This document shows, piece after piece, positions 51,461 to 60,041 of a stretch of DNA of 64,000 nucleotides. The position numbers and the translations under genes are program-made. The notes under the pieces were generated by a model. That model did not search any database. It worked only from the letters and a program-made list of their open reading frames with translations, and had not been told where the DNA came from. Each line of letters opens with the position of its first letter. The first letter of the stretch is position 1. Source of the stretch: UBA10646 sp046296295 (GTDB lineage Bacteria; Bacteroidota; Bacteroidia; Chitinophagales; Chitinophagaceae); assembly GCA_046296295.1 (NCBI GenBank), contig JBKBLG010000003.1, positions 163,126 through 227,125 of the forward strand, given 5' to 3'.

Positions 51461-53134
51461 TTATCCTCGGCTATTAGCTTCGTTCATTCGAATGCGGCGA
51501 CCACGGTAGTTTTTTCCATCAATAGCTTTTATCATTTGTTTGGCACTCTTGCTATCAACTTCAATCCAAGTGTTCATTTCACGCATATCAATTTTACCCA
51601 ATACATCTTTTCTTAAATCACTCATATCTAGAATGAATTGCAAGAAGCTTGCTTTGTAAAATCCATCTTTAGAACCAAGGTTCACATACAAACGTGTGAA
51701 GCTACCATCGCTGCTGAACCTTTGATTACGGTCGCCACGATTGCGGCCCTGATCGGCAAGATTCCCTTCATTTCTGCGAGGTTGGCGTTGTTGTTCACGA
51801 ACGTTTAAATCTTCTGCATTCTCATAATACTTCAAGAATCGGTCGAACTCTAAACTTGCTACACGTTGCAAAATTTCTTCTTTGCTTATGTGTGCAAATT
51901 TTTCGGTAAGCATGGGTAAGTAAGTTGCATAATCGCCATGGCTGATATCTTGTAGCAACAACTTATCCATGAAGAAATAAAACTGCTTACGGCATACATC
52001 TTTACCTGTTGGTATCTCTAGCTTATGAAAAGGAGCTTGTACAATTTTTTCAATCTGGCGTAGCTTGTACGTTTCACGGGCATGCACTATACTCATACAA
52101 ATACCGGTGTTACCGGCACGCCCTGTACGGCCGCTTCTGTGTGTGTACACTTCAATATCATCAGGTAGTTCGTAATTGATAACGTGTGTTATACCTTGTA
52201 CATCTATACCACGTGCGGCAACATCGGTAGCAATTAGTAATTGTAATGCCTTATCCCGAAACTGGCCCATTACTTTATCGCGTTGTGCTTGGGTTAAATC
52301 GCCATGAAGAGCATCAATATCGTAACCTTCTCTTGTAAGCTTTTCTGTGATTTCTTGTGCATCGGCTTTGGTACGTGTGAAGATGATTCCATACATACCT
52401 GGGTTAAAATCGATCAAACGCTTCAGCGTTTCGTAGCGGTGGTGTGCAGGTGTAACGTAGTATTGATGGTCAATACTTTTATTAGCGGTATTCACTTTGC
52501 CAACTTGTACTTCAAAAGGCTGCTCCATGTAACGCTTTGTAACCTTTTTAATTTCTGGCGGCATGGTTGCACTGAATAACCAAATGCTTTCACGATTGGC
52601 CGAGTTCTTTAAAATAAACTCGATATCTTCTTGAAAGCCCATGTTCAGCATTTCATCGGCTTCATCAAGTACTACATATTTGATTTGCTCTAGGTTAATT
52701 GCTTTACGTTCAATTAAGTCGATTAAACGGCCTGGTGTAGCCACTACAATTTGTGCACCGCGTTTTAAATCGCGTATTTGTAAGCCTATACTACTACCGC
52801 CATACACGGCAACAATATTTACACCTTTTTGATACTTTTTGAAGTGCTCTAGTTCACCTACAATTTGTAAGCAAAGTTCTCTTGTTGGGCAAACAATTAA
52901 TGCTTGCGGATGCTTTTGTTGTGCATCGATAAGTTGCAGTAATGGTAAGCCAAAAGCTGCTGTTTTTCCGGTTCCGGTTTGAGCGAGTCCAATAAAATCT
53001 TTGGTGCCGCTGAGCAACACCGGAATCGCCTTTTCCTGTATCGCTGTGGGGTGTACAAATCCTAAATCTGTGGTAGCCTGTACCAACTGTTCTGCTAAAC
53101 CTAACGCCGCAAATGTGGTCGTTGTTGTTGTCAT
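51461..53134 (-). CDS. DEAD-box RNA helicase with DbpA-type RNA-binding domain
   Basis: The 557-residue protein starts at ATG 53134 (MTTTTTTFAALGLAEQL); an upstream in-frame start at 53209 would lie beyond the -7 box. Motifs are AQTGTGKTAAFGLPL, PTRELCLQ, ATPGRLIDL, DEADEMLNMGF, SATMP, and HRSGRTGRAGNTG. A basic linker with RNEGNLADQGRNRGDRN precedes a C-terminal DbpA/CsdA RRM-like domain (LYVNLGSKDGFYKASFLQFI). It remodels RNA, probably in ribosome assembly. It has its own promoter and terminator and lies between two aromatic operon blocks. Confidence 0.92.
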   Translation of the reverse strand: MTTTTTTFAALGLAEQLVQATTDLGFVHPTAIQEKAIPVLLSGTKDFIGLAQTGTGKTAAFGLPLLQLIDAQQKHPQALIVCPTRELCLQIVGELEHFKKYQKGVNIVAVYGGSSIGLQIRDLKRGAQIVVATPGRLIDLIERKAINLEQIKYVVLDEADEMLNMGFQEDIEFILKNSANRESIWLFSATMPPEIKKVTKRYMEQPFEVQVGKVNTANKSIDHQYYVTPAHHRYETLKRLIDFNPGMYGIIFTRTKADAQEITEKLTREGYDIDALHGDLTQAQRDKVMGQFRDKALQLLIATDVAARGIDVQGITHVINYELPDDIEVYTHRSGRTGRAGNTGICMSIVHARETYKLRQIEKIVQAPFHKLEIPTGKDVCRKQFYFFMDKLLLQDISHGDYATYLPMLTEKFAHISKEEILQRVASLEFDRFLKYYENAEDLNVREQQRQPRRNEGNLADQGRNRGDRNQRFSSDGSFTRLYVNLGSKDGFYKASFLQFILDMSDLRKDVLGKIDMREMNTWIEVDSKSAKQMIKAIDGKNYRGRRIRMNEANSRG

Positions 53135-53152
53135 TCCAAATAAAAATTTACA

Positions 53153-53160
53153 CAAAGTTA
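53153..53160 (-). promoter_or_regulatory. -7 box of the DEAD-box helicase gene
   Basis: The minus strand reads TAACTTTG, a full match to TAnnTTTG, 18 bases upstream of the ATG. Confidence 0.6.
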
Positions 53161-53236
53161 CCTTATTGTAGCCGTTTTTATATGTTAACAACGCTAAAAA
53201 ACGCAGCACCAGATACAGTACTATTCGCTACAATCC

Positions 53237-53250
53237 TTTACCCGTGAGGG
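53237..53250 (+). repeat. Dispersed element, CCC-GTGA-GGG variant
   Basis: TTTACCCGTGAGGG keeps the tail, has a covarying C-G pair, and a GTGA loop, another GNRA member. It lies between tyrA and the helicase gene. Confidence 0.65.
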
Positions 53251-53319
53251 ATTAGACTAACAGAAATATATCATAACAAAACCTCAAAGAACTTGAAAAA
53301 GACACCTTGATACAGCTAT

Positions 53320-54177
53320 TTAGGCATTTTGTTTAGCTGCAAGCACTCTTTTTATATCGTTAGCCGCATCCATTAACTCAAACAGATAAGGCCAATTTTC
53401 TTTTTCTAAAGCCGCCTTGAATTTTCTTAATTGTACGATGTGTTCATTCAAAGCATCTAACACATGTTCTCTATTTTGTTGAAAAATTGGAAGCCATGTA
53501 GCAGCATTACTTTTAGCCAAACGAACTGTACTTTCAAAACCGCCACTTGCCAATTCAAAAATGGTATCTTCTTCTTTTTCTTTTTCTAAAACTGTGTTCG
53601 CTAATGCAAATGATGTTATATGTGAAATATGGCTCACATAAGCAACATGTTCATCGTGAGCTAATGCAGACATGTATACAATATGCATCCCCAATTGCAC
53701 ATACCATTGCTGTACCATAGTAACGGCATCAATATCAGAACTCGATGCATCACAAATAACTACTGCCTTACGGGCAAATGATTGTATGGTAGCGGCAAGT
53801 GGTCCGCTAAACTCGGTACCCCACATAGGATGCGTTGCTACAAACCGATTGCGGTTAGGCAAGTTGTTAGCTTTAGCTACAATTGCATGCTTAGTACTAC
53901 CTACATCGAACACTAACTGGTATTGCTGTATTGCTGGCATAATGCTGTCTAATAATGCTACTGCACTATGCACAGGTGTTGCAATAATGATGACGGTAGC
54001 TTCTGATATTGCTTGCTGCAAGGTAGTACAAACATCAACCAAGCCTAATTCAATTGCTTGTTGTTGATGTAATGCATTAGTATCAACACCTATAAGCTTT
54101 TGTGCTAGTTGATGATGCTTTAATTGCAAGCACAAACTTCCTCCAATTAATCCTAAACCAATTACAGCTACTGTCAT
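53320..54177 (-). CDS. tyrA: Prephenate dehydrogenase
   Basis: This 285-residue protein has the NAD motif VIGLGLIGGSLCLQLK, ATPVHSAVALL, DVGSTKHAI, and the catalytic-region HPMWGTEFSG, with SHISHITSFAL further on. It converts prephenate to 4-hydroxyphenylpyruvate for tyrosine. Start ATG 54177 overlaps the aminotransferase stop by 4 bases, so the two are coupled. It is the last gene of the pheA operon. Confidence 0.92.
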   Translation of the reverse strand: MTVAVIGLGLIGGSLCLQLKHHQLAQKLIGVDTNALHQQQAIELGLVDVCTTLQQAISEATVIIIATPVHSAVALLDSIMPAIQQYQLVFDVGSTKHAIVAKANNLPNRNRFVATHPMWGTEFSGPLAATIQSFARKAVVICDASSSDIDAVTMVQQWYVQLGMHIVYMSALAHDEHVAYVSHISHITSFALANTVLEKEKEEDTIFELASGGFESTVRLAKSNAATWLPIFQQNREHVLDALNEHIVQLRKFKAALEKENWPYLFELMDAANDIKRVLAAKQNA

Positions 54178-55334
54178 GCTTTTATACGCTCTAATGCTTG
54201 ATTCAAAATAGTTTCGTTACTACATAAGCTTATTCTAATATAGTTGTTGCCATTACTACCAAATATGCCGCCAGGTGTAATAAATACATGCTTATCATAA
54301 AGCAATTCATCACTCATAGCATAACCATTTTCGTACGCTTTGGGTACTTGCCCCCACAGAAACATACCTACTTGTTGCTTTTTGTAATGTACTTGTAATG
54401 CATCAAATATATCGTGAGCAATGCGTTGCCTGTGTTCGTACACTTCGTGTAACGATTGTAGCCAACTTGCATCTAAACTCAATGCTTTGGCAGCGGCTAA
54501 TTGCACCGGTAAAAACATACCGCTATCCATATTACTTTTAAATCGTAAAATATTATTGATATGTGTTTCATGTGCCACAACCATACCTACACGCCAACCA
54601 GCCATATTATGGCTCTTACTTAGGCTATTCAACTCTATTACTACCCTTTTTTCAGTATCGTAACGCAACAAACTTTCGGGTTGATGATTGAGGATACAAC
54701 TGTAGGGATTATCGTGTACCAACAACACATGATACTGCTTACATAAAGCAACCAATTCCGCTGCTATTTTGGGCTTTAATGTTGTACCTGTAGGCATATG
54801 CGGGGTATTTGCAAAACATATTTTTACTTTACCACCATGTGCTTGTAACTGCTTTTCAATAGCTTCAATATCGGGTTGAGAATCATTTACCGTAAGGATA
54901 TTATAATAATCAACTGTAGCACCAGCTAGTTGTACAGCAGCACCATATGTTGGATAGCCCGGATTAGGTACTAATGCAATATCACCGGGGTTTAGATAAG
55001 TCATACATACATGAACAATTCCCTCTTTGCTCCCTATTAACGGTAGCACTTCTGTGTTAGGATTAACAACTACACTGTACGTTGTTTGATACCATTGTGC
55101 AATAGCAGTTCTTAGTGCAGCTACACCTTTATACGATTGATAAGCGTGTTGATGCGGCTGGCTACTTTCTTGTTGTAACACAGCAATTACTTCGGGGTGG
55201 GGTGGCAAATCTGGACTACCAATACCTAAATTAATGATATCGGCACCTTGGTGGCACAGGTTTTCTATTTCTCGTAGCTTTTGAGAAAAATAATATTCAC
55301 CAATATGCTGTAGGCGGTTAGCAACGGCTATCAT
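54174..55334 (-). CDS. PLP-dependent aminotransferase of aromatic amino-acid synthesis
   Basis: This 386-residue class I/II aminotransferase has GIGSPDLPPHPEV, the PLP lysine in ELNSLSKSHNMAGWRVG, FANTPHMPTG in place of the commoner NNPTG, and a C-terminal YIRISLC. It sits between pheA and tyrA with 4-base overlaps on both sides, so it most probably transaminates phenylpyruvate and 4-hydroxyphenylpyruvate, or prephenate. An exact 13-base repeat core near residue 147 encodes LTVND. Confidence 0.87.
   Translation of the reverse strand: MIAVANRLQHIGEYYFSQKLREIENLCHQGADIINLGIGSPDLPPHPEVIAVLQQESSQPHQHAYQSYKGVAALRTAIAQWYQTTYSVVVNPNTEVLPLIGSKEGIVHVCMTYLNPGDIALVPNPGYPTYGAAVQLAGATVDYYNILTVNDSQPDIEAIEKQLQAHGGKVKICFANTPHMPTGTTLKPKIAAELVALCKQYHVLLVHDNPYSCILNHQPESLLRYDTEKRVVIELNSLSKSHNMAGWRVGMVVAHETHINNILRFKSNMDSGMFLPVQLAAAKALSLDASWLQSLHEVYEHRQRIAHDIFDALQVHYKKQQVGMFLWGQVPKAYENGYAMSDELLYDKHVFITPGGIFGSNGNNYIRISLCSNETILNQALERIKA
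54884..54898 (+). repeat. Dispersed element inside the aminotransferase gene
   Basis: CATTTACCGTAAGGA differs from consensus only in its last base. The coding strand reads LTVND. Confidence 0.7.
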
Positions 55335-56173
55335 ACTTCAATAGTGTGTTTATTGTTATGGTAAATACCTAGCACTTGTAGCTGTGCTGTAACTTGTTTT
55401 AATTTTAAAAGTGCAGTTTGCAGTACATCAATAGATGCAAACTCAACATCGGCATAGAACATGTAACTAAATGCTGTTCCTGGAATGGGCATGCTTTGTA
55501 ACTTACTTACATTGAGCCCTAGCGATGCCATTTGCGTAAGTAATGTTGCAAGGCTACCAATGGTATGTGCTACCTCAAACTGTAAAGAAGCTTTGTTAGC
55601 AGTATCGTATATTACATTGCTACCTTTAGCAGCAAGTACCCAAAAGCGAGTGTAATTGTTTCGCATGGTATGTATATCTGGTGCAAGTACATCTAAGTTG
55701 AACAGCTCAGCGGCAAGCTTGCTTGCAATAACTGCATGTGTGGTACTTCCTGACTTTTGCAACTCTTTTGCACTCAGTGCTGTATCGGCAGTTTCTATTA
55801 GTTTAAATGGATAAGCCTCTAAAAATTGCATGCACTGCAATAATGCCATTGGATGACTATGCACTTCTTGGATTTGTTGCAATTGCACACCTTTGTTAAC
55901 AAGCAAATGTTGATGGATGTGTAAATACACTTCGCCGATAATATTCAACTGATATTGTTGTAATAAAGAGTAATTCGGCAATATGCTACCTGCTATAGAA
56001 TTTTCTATAGCCATTACACTAACTTGATTAGCATGCTCGCTTGCAGCCCACTGAGCAACCTCTCTAAAAGTAGCATAAGGTTGGATGGCAACTTCTTTAC
56101 CAAAAAAGCTACGAGCTGCCATCTCGTGAAAGCTGCCTTCAAAGCCTTGTATTGCAACGGTTACATTATCCAT
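55331..56173 (-). CDS. pheA: Prephenate dehydratase with ACT domain
   Basis: This 280-residue protein has the dehydratase domain (IQGFEGSFHEMAARSFFG, MAIENSIAGSILPNYSLL, HSHPMALLQC, and TRFWVLA, the catalytic Thr-Arg-Phe) and a C-terminal ACT domain (HTIGSLATLLTQMASLGLNVSKLQSMPIPG) that senses phenylalanine. It makes phenylpyruvate. Start ATG 56173 lies 3 bases beyond the T tract of an attenuator terminator, and its stop overlaps the aminotransferase gene. Control therefore acts at both enzyme (ACT) and transcript levels. Confidence 0.93.
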   Translation of the reverse strand: MDNVTVAIQGFEGSFHEMAARSFFGKEVAIQPYATFREVAQWAASEHANQVSVMAIENSIAGSILPNYSLLQQYQLNIIGEVYLHIHQHLLVNKGVQLQQIQEVHSHPMALLQCMQFLEAYPFKLIETADTALSAKELQKSGSTTHAVIASKLAAELFNLDVLAPDIHTMRNNYTRFWVLAAKGSNVIYDTANKASLQFEVAHTIGSLATLLTQMASLGLNVSKLQSMPIPGTAFSYMFYADVEFASIDVLQTALLKLKQVTAQLQVLGIYHNNKHTIEV

Positions 56174-56175
56174 AA

Positions 56176-56208
56176 CTAAAAAATCCCGAGCTTGGCAGCC
56201 CGGGATTT
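56176..56208 (-). terminator. Attenuator terminator upstream of pheA
   Basis: On the minus strand AAATCCCGGGCT pairs with AGCTCGGGATTT (12 base pairs, one G-U) around the loop GCCA, followed by TTTTTT, and ends just before the pheA start. The bases CCGGGCT of the first arm can instead pair with AGCCCGG inside the leader peptide gene (56259-56265), giving an antiterminator. Confidence 0.85.
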
Positions 56209-56232
56209 AGATTTATTGAATGTTTTAGAAAT

Positions 56233-56322
56233 TTATTTCTGTGCATGCAACAATACAACCGGGCTACTCGTACTAAAGTACCAGTAATAATAACGGCTGT
56301 TAAAAGACATAGTTTGTTGCAT
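56233..56322 (-). CDS. Leader peptide of the pheA operon (aromatic attenuation)
   Basis: This 29-residue frame starts at ATG 56322 and stops at TAA 56233-56235, 24 bases before the attenuator stem. Residues 10-16 are RYYYWYF, and a further Phe lies at residue 7, so 7 of 29 codons are aromatic. Shortage of charged aromatic tRNAs should stall the ribosome on these codons and leave the AGCCCGG segment free to form the antiterminator; full translation should cover it and allow termination. This is the classical leader-peptide mechanism of trp and phe operons. The other frames here encode no such cluster. Confidence 0.85.
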   Translation of the reverse strand: MQQTMSFNSRYYYWYFSTSSPVVLLHAQK

Positions 56323-56326
56323 GTTG

Positions 56327-56357
56327 CTAAAATAAGTAGCTGTGTAATTAGTTCCAA
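56327..56357 (-). promoter_or_regulatory. Candidate promoter of the pheA leader transcript
   Basis: On the minus strand TTG (56357-56355) is followed 20 bases later by TATTTTAG (56334-56327), which matches TAnnTTTG at all fixed positions but one. The leader ATG follows after 4 bases, so the transcript would be nearly leaderless. Confidence 0.45.
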
Positions 56358-56382
56358 AAAATTATACTACAAATTTGGTGCA

Positions 56383-56916
56383 CTATTCTATTCCATCGGC
56401 AAGCCATACAGCGCCTTCTTGTTCGTTAGACCAACGAACCAATACTTTTTGATTGGGTTGGGTATCAATAGTTCTTCCAATATAGGTTGGCATAATTGGG
56501 AATTCTCTGCTAAACCGTCTATCTATTAGCACGCATAGTTCTACCTTGGCCGGCCGGCCAAAATCTAATAATGCGTCAAAAGCTGCTCTTATTGTTCTGC
56601 CAGTCCATAAAACATCATCTATTAAAACCACATTTTTATTTTCGATAGAAAAGTTGATGTTGGTATGGTTGGGAATATGAATTTGCTTGCGAACATCATC
56701 ACGATAAAATGTGATATCTAATTTACCGTAAGGTACTTTTTCTGCCGGTGGCAACATGCTTTGTAGTAGTTGTACAATTTTATCACTTACGTAAATACCC
56801 CGCGGCTGCAAACCAATGATAACTGTATTGCTCAGTTGTGGATGGTGCTCAAAAATTTGGTGTGCCAGCCTTTGTAAGGTAATATCAATTTGCGATGCAG
56901 TTAAAATAGATTTCAA
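56383..56916 (-). CDS. pyrR: PyrR-like uracil phosphoribosyltransferase / regulator
   Basis: This phosphoribosyltransferase of about 177 residues has the PRPP motif NVVLIDDVLWTGRTIRAA, VIIGLQPRGIYVS, VPYGKLDITFYRDD (the PyrR hood region), and LVRWSNEQEGAVWL. PyrR controls pyrimidine genes in some bacteria and salvages uracil. No ATG exists near the N-terminus; TTG 56916 gives the family start (LKSILTASQIDITLQRL), with TTG 56964 as a longer alternative that would overlap the preceding gene. No pyr genes are nearby. Confidence 0.85.
   Translation of the reverse strand: MKSILTASQIDITLQRLAHQIFEHHPQLSNTVIIGLQPRGIYVSDKIVQLLQSMLPPAEKVPYGKLDITFYRDDVRKQIHIPNHTNINFSIENKNVVLIDDVLWTGRTIRAAFDALLDFGRPAKVELCVLIDRRFSREFPIMPTYIGRTIDTQPNQKVLVRWSNEQEGAVWLADGIE
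56721..56735 (+). repeat. Exact core of the dispersed element inside pyrR
   Basis: ATTTACCGTAAGGTA is exact, but the coding strand encodes PYGKLDI, a conserved PyrR motif, so protein constraint explains part of the match. Confidence 0.55.
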
Positions 56917-56956
56917 AACGCTATGTGTTTGTATTAACAAAACTAACGCAAAACTA

Positions 56957-59482
56957 TTATGCAACAGCTTCTATAGGTGTGTGATAGTTACTTTCTTTGG
57001 CCGAATAGCCTTTTAAGAACAATTCAATGGCTAGGCCAAGCACATCGGTTCTAGTCCAACCCGTTGGGAATCTTTTTTCGACAGCAAAATTGTTGTATGG
57101 GTGCCTGTTAGTAGTGGTAGTGGTGGCTCTTTGAAACAAGCGTACCTGTACTGTTACCAGCTGTACTTCATGTAAGCTACGCAATACTTCGGGCCATTCT
57201 GCCGTACATTGCTGACGCAGTTTTTCGGTTGCATTTTCTTTTTGCTGCAAAATAGCTTTAGCTTCTGTGGCTATAAAGTGCCATTGATTCGCTGCAAATG
57301 CTTGAATAAAACTTGCATCGTTTGTAATAGCTGCATATTGCTTTAACATAAAATACTTGTTGGTAGCACTAATGAGTTTATAATCTCGCATCATATACTC
57401 TTGCATACGCTGCTGCAAAGTGCCATGATGTAGATAATAATACTGGCGCCAAGCTTGCTTTTTCAGTAGGTAACTGCTTGTTTCGAATACCGGTAACACA
57501 TAAGGCTTTACCTCATCTGAAAGTGTATTTTCTAGAAGTTCAACAGCAAAAAGGCTGTTTTCGGCATCGTACACATCGGCCATTACAATATCTTCAATCA
57601 TCTGTATGGTCGATTTTCCATACAATAATTTCATCACTTGCAATAAGTGTAATTGTTGTTGTTGTAAGTACGATTTAAACGGCTGTAACGCTTCAGTTGA
57701 TTCATTACTAATATCATTCAATGCTCCAGTTACCCATGCAATTTCGCCAACAATAGGCTGTAATTGATTTTCCCAAAAACTTTGCATTTCAACAACAGGT
57801 ACATCTTCAACACTACTCGATAACAACACATCTACAATGGCACAGCGTAACGGCAAGCTTGATACTTCAAACCATTCACGAGCTAGTTGTTGTTGATAAC
57901 CTTGCGGTAAATGAGGAATGCACTGAATCAGTAACCAACGTGTATAATGATAATCGTCTTGAAAGTAAAACTTACTTAACCGGGCCACTTCTTGTACTTC
58001 AGATTGTACAGGAGCAGCAAAAGCTGGATGATAATTTGAAAGCATTTGATACAACGCATCTCTGGATTGCAGATTCAATCCTTCAAAAGCACGCTTCAAA
58101 TAATTTTCGATAACAGCTTCAGTATTTAACTGTAATATGATTTCTTTAGAATGGTGCTGTTGCTGCTGCCCCAACCTTTTCATATACACCTGTATTTGCA
58201 ACTTATACTGCTGATATAATCGACTCGATACAACCAACCAAAAAGCCAATATGAATACAGATACGTATACTGTAATTTCTAAAAACCCAAGCGAATCATT
58301 TGCAGGCAAACTCAATGTAATCAAGTACAACAATAAGCCAACAGCGATGGTAGCCAACTGATTCACCATACCCTCCAGTAAAGTTTGCAATTGCACTCTT
58401 TCTTCGGCGGGCGTTACCTGATACAACACTTTTAATGCTGGTATCGTGATGCCTTTTCTGATAACTCGTTCGCACCATTTATTGAGCATAAAAAAAATGA
58501 TGATAAAGAACGCCGCATCATCCATCATCCATTTAGATAGTAAAGCACAAATAGCAATAACGGTGAGCATAAAAGGTAGCAACAACAACGAAAAACGCAT
58601 TCCTTTTCTCGTAATAATATTTCCCGAAAGGAAAGAAAACAACAACTCTCCCAACTTGATAGCTGTAAAAACAACAGAAATAATTAAGGAAACTTCCCAA
58701 GTAGTAATCACCGAAAGCTTTCTGGTAGCAAGTAAATATGCATAATCGCTAATGTATACTGCTGTTACCGAAAAAAAGGTGAATACAGCAATATATCTAT
58801 AAAAAGAAGCTTGCTTTAGTACACGCCATTGCACGGCTACCTGCTTTATATGATTGGCGGCGTTCAATACTGGTGCACGCTTACGAATACTATACAAAGG
58901 AGCTAATGATGCGAAAATTACCACCGCACTAATAGCGAATAACCACTCTAATCCAGGGAGCATTTTTGCCAACATGGGAACCAACATATATCCCATGATA
59001 CTAGCCACTACCTCGCCTGTACCTACTAACGCTGTTAAACGCTTGCTTTGCGATAGGTTAAATAACCGCAATCCTATCCCAGAAAAGCCCAGTACAAACA
59101 GTACCGAAAACGGATAAATCAAAATAAAAGAAATATATGCCAGCGTAATACTGCTTAACACTTTATAGTGGTACAGTACAAACAAGCCGATGGTAATTGT
59201 AGCGAATAATACAAGCACACTTACATAACTTACAAACACACCTTGCGTACATTGTAAAAATTTAAAGAAGGCTACCAGCAATAATCCTATGGCTCCTGCA
59301 GCTACATAAGCTAACGGAATGTTACTAAGTGGAACAAGTTTAATGAAGTTGGCATTGGCAGCAACAAAGAACAAAGCAGTGCTTAACCCCAGTATAAAAC
59401 TGTGAATGAAGAGTCTACTAATATGTTGCCGCTCCTCTGGTTGTATATCTATGGGTAAGGTGAACTTGCTGACAATGCTCAT
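56957..59482 (-). CDS. Large membrane protein: MFS/ATP-ADP-translocase-like domain plus helical-repeat tail
   Basis: This 841-residue protein starts at ATG 59482. The first half (to about residue 430) has some 12 hydrophobic helices in the arrangement of major-facilitator or nucleotide-translocase-like proteins (FVAANANFIKLVPLSNIPLAYV; NKWCERVIRKGITIPALKVLYQ; ERVQLQTLLEGMVNQLATI). The second half is soluble and alpha-helical, rich in Gln, Leu and Glu, resembling HEAT-like repeats. Similar two-part proteins occur in Bacteroidota without a defined function. Whether it transports nucleotides cannot be decided. A GCAA-type repeat encodes HLPQG in the tail. Confidence 0.7.
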   Translation of the reverse strand: MSIVSKFTLPIDIQPEERQHISRLFIHSFILGLSTALFFVAANANFIKLVPLSNIPLAYVAAGAIGLLLVAFFKFLQCTQGVFVSYVSVLVLFATITIGLFVLYHYKVLSSITLAYISFILIYPFSVLFVLGFSGIGLRLFNLSQSKRLTALVGTGEVVASIMGYMLVPMLAKMLPGLEWLFAISAVVIFASLAPLYSIRKRAPVLNAANHIKQVAVQWRVLKQASFYRYIAVFTFFSVTAVYISDYAYLLATRKLSVITTWEVSLIISVVFTAIKLGELLFSFLSGNIITRKGMRFSLLLLPFMLTVIAICALLSKWMMDDAAFFIIIFFMLNKWCERVIRKGITIPALKVLYQVTPAEERVQLQTLLEGMVNQLATIAVGLLLYLITLSLPANDSLGFLEITVYVSVFILAFWLVVSSRLYQQYKLQIQVYMKRLGQQQQHHSKEIILQLNTEAVIENYLKRAFEGLNLQSRDALYQMLSNYHPAFAAPVQSEVQEVARLSKFYFQDDYHYTRWLLIQCIPHLPQGYQQQLAREWFEVSSLPLRCAIVDVLLSSSVEDVPVVEMQSFWENQLQPIVGEIAWVTGALNDISNESTEALQPFKSYLQQQQLHLLQVMKLLYGKSTIQMIEDIVMADVYDAENSLFAVELLENTLSDEVKPYVLPVFETSSYLLKKQAWRQYYYLHHGTLQQRMQEYMMRDYKLISATNKYFMLKQYAAITNDASFIQAFAANQWHFIATEAKAILQQKENATEKLRQQCTAEWPEVLRSLHEVQLVTVQVRLFQRATTTTTNRHPYNNFAVEKRFPTGWTRTDVLGLAIELFLKGYSAKESNYHTPIEAVA
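57899..57913 (-). repeat. Dispersed element, GCAA variant, inside the large membrane protein gene
   Basis: The coding strand reads CATTTACCGCAAGGT and encodes HLPQG. Confidence 0.65.
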
Positions 59483-59504
59483 GTAATGGGGGAGTTATTA
59501 TATG

Positions 59505-60041
59505 CTACACTTGCAACACAAGATAGTAATGTTCAGGGTGTTCTCCAACCACCTGCCATCCAAACTTAGTTGCAGAATGATAGGAACGCACATTTTCTTT
59601 CGATATGGTGGTAAAGAGATAATCGAAACGATCTTTTAAGAGTGCTAAAAAAGCTTTTCTTACACTTACAATCAGCCCGGTTCCATGGTATTGTTGTTGT
59701 ACGGCAGTTTGTACCCCAACCGCCACCCTACTTTCGGAGGGTATTATTTCCTTTTGTTTAATGCTATTCGCTACAGCTACATGTTCTTCTAAAATACCCT
59801 CAGCAGCATGATTCATACTTAGCATATAAGCCACCACCCCGTTATTATCTAATGCTACCACCACCATTCGAGCAGCAATCATGGCTTCAAAATCGGCTGC
59901 CGTAAAGGCTCCCGACAAAAAACCTTGCGATGTATTACTTCCAACATTGGCTAACAACCATTGTTGGTTTAATGCGAATAGTTGTGGTATATCAACAAAT
60001 TCGGCAGGTCTTATCATCACTGTATCCATAGGGCTTGCCAT
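59505..60041 (-). CDS. GNAT-family N-acetyltransferase
   Basis: This 178-residue acetyltransferase has MIRPAEFVDIPQLFALNQQW at the N-terminus, VAVGVQTAVQQQYHGTGLIVSV (the acetyl-CoA strand and Q/RxxGxG-like loop), and a C-terminal SKENVRSYHSATKFGWQVVGEH. The substrate is unknown. The start may be ATG 60041, which lies inside a repeat copy, or ATG 60029 four codons later (MDTVMIRPAEF), which better fits family N-termini. Confidence 0.75.
   Translation of the reverse strand: MASPMDTVMIRPAEFVDIPQLFALNQQWLLANVGSNTSQGFLSGAFTAADFEAMIAARMVVVALDNNGVVAYMLSMNHAAEGILEEHVAVANSIKQKEIIPSESRVAVGVQTAVQQQYHGTGLIVSVRKAFLALLKDRFDYLFTTISKENVRSYHSATKFGWQVVGEHPEHYYLVLQV

Noticed and set aside
56166..56357. 63-residue minus-strand frame across the pheA leader
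   Set aside because: It overlaps the attenuator and the pheA start in another frame; the 29-residue aromatic leader explains the region better.
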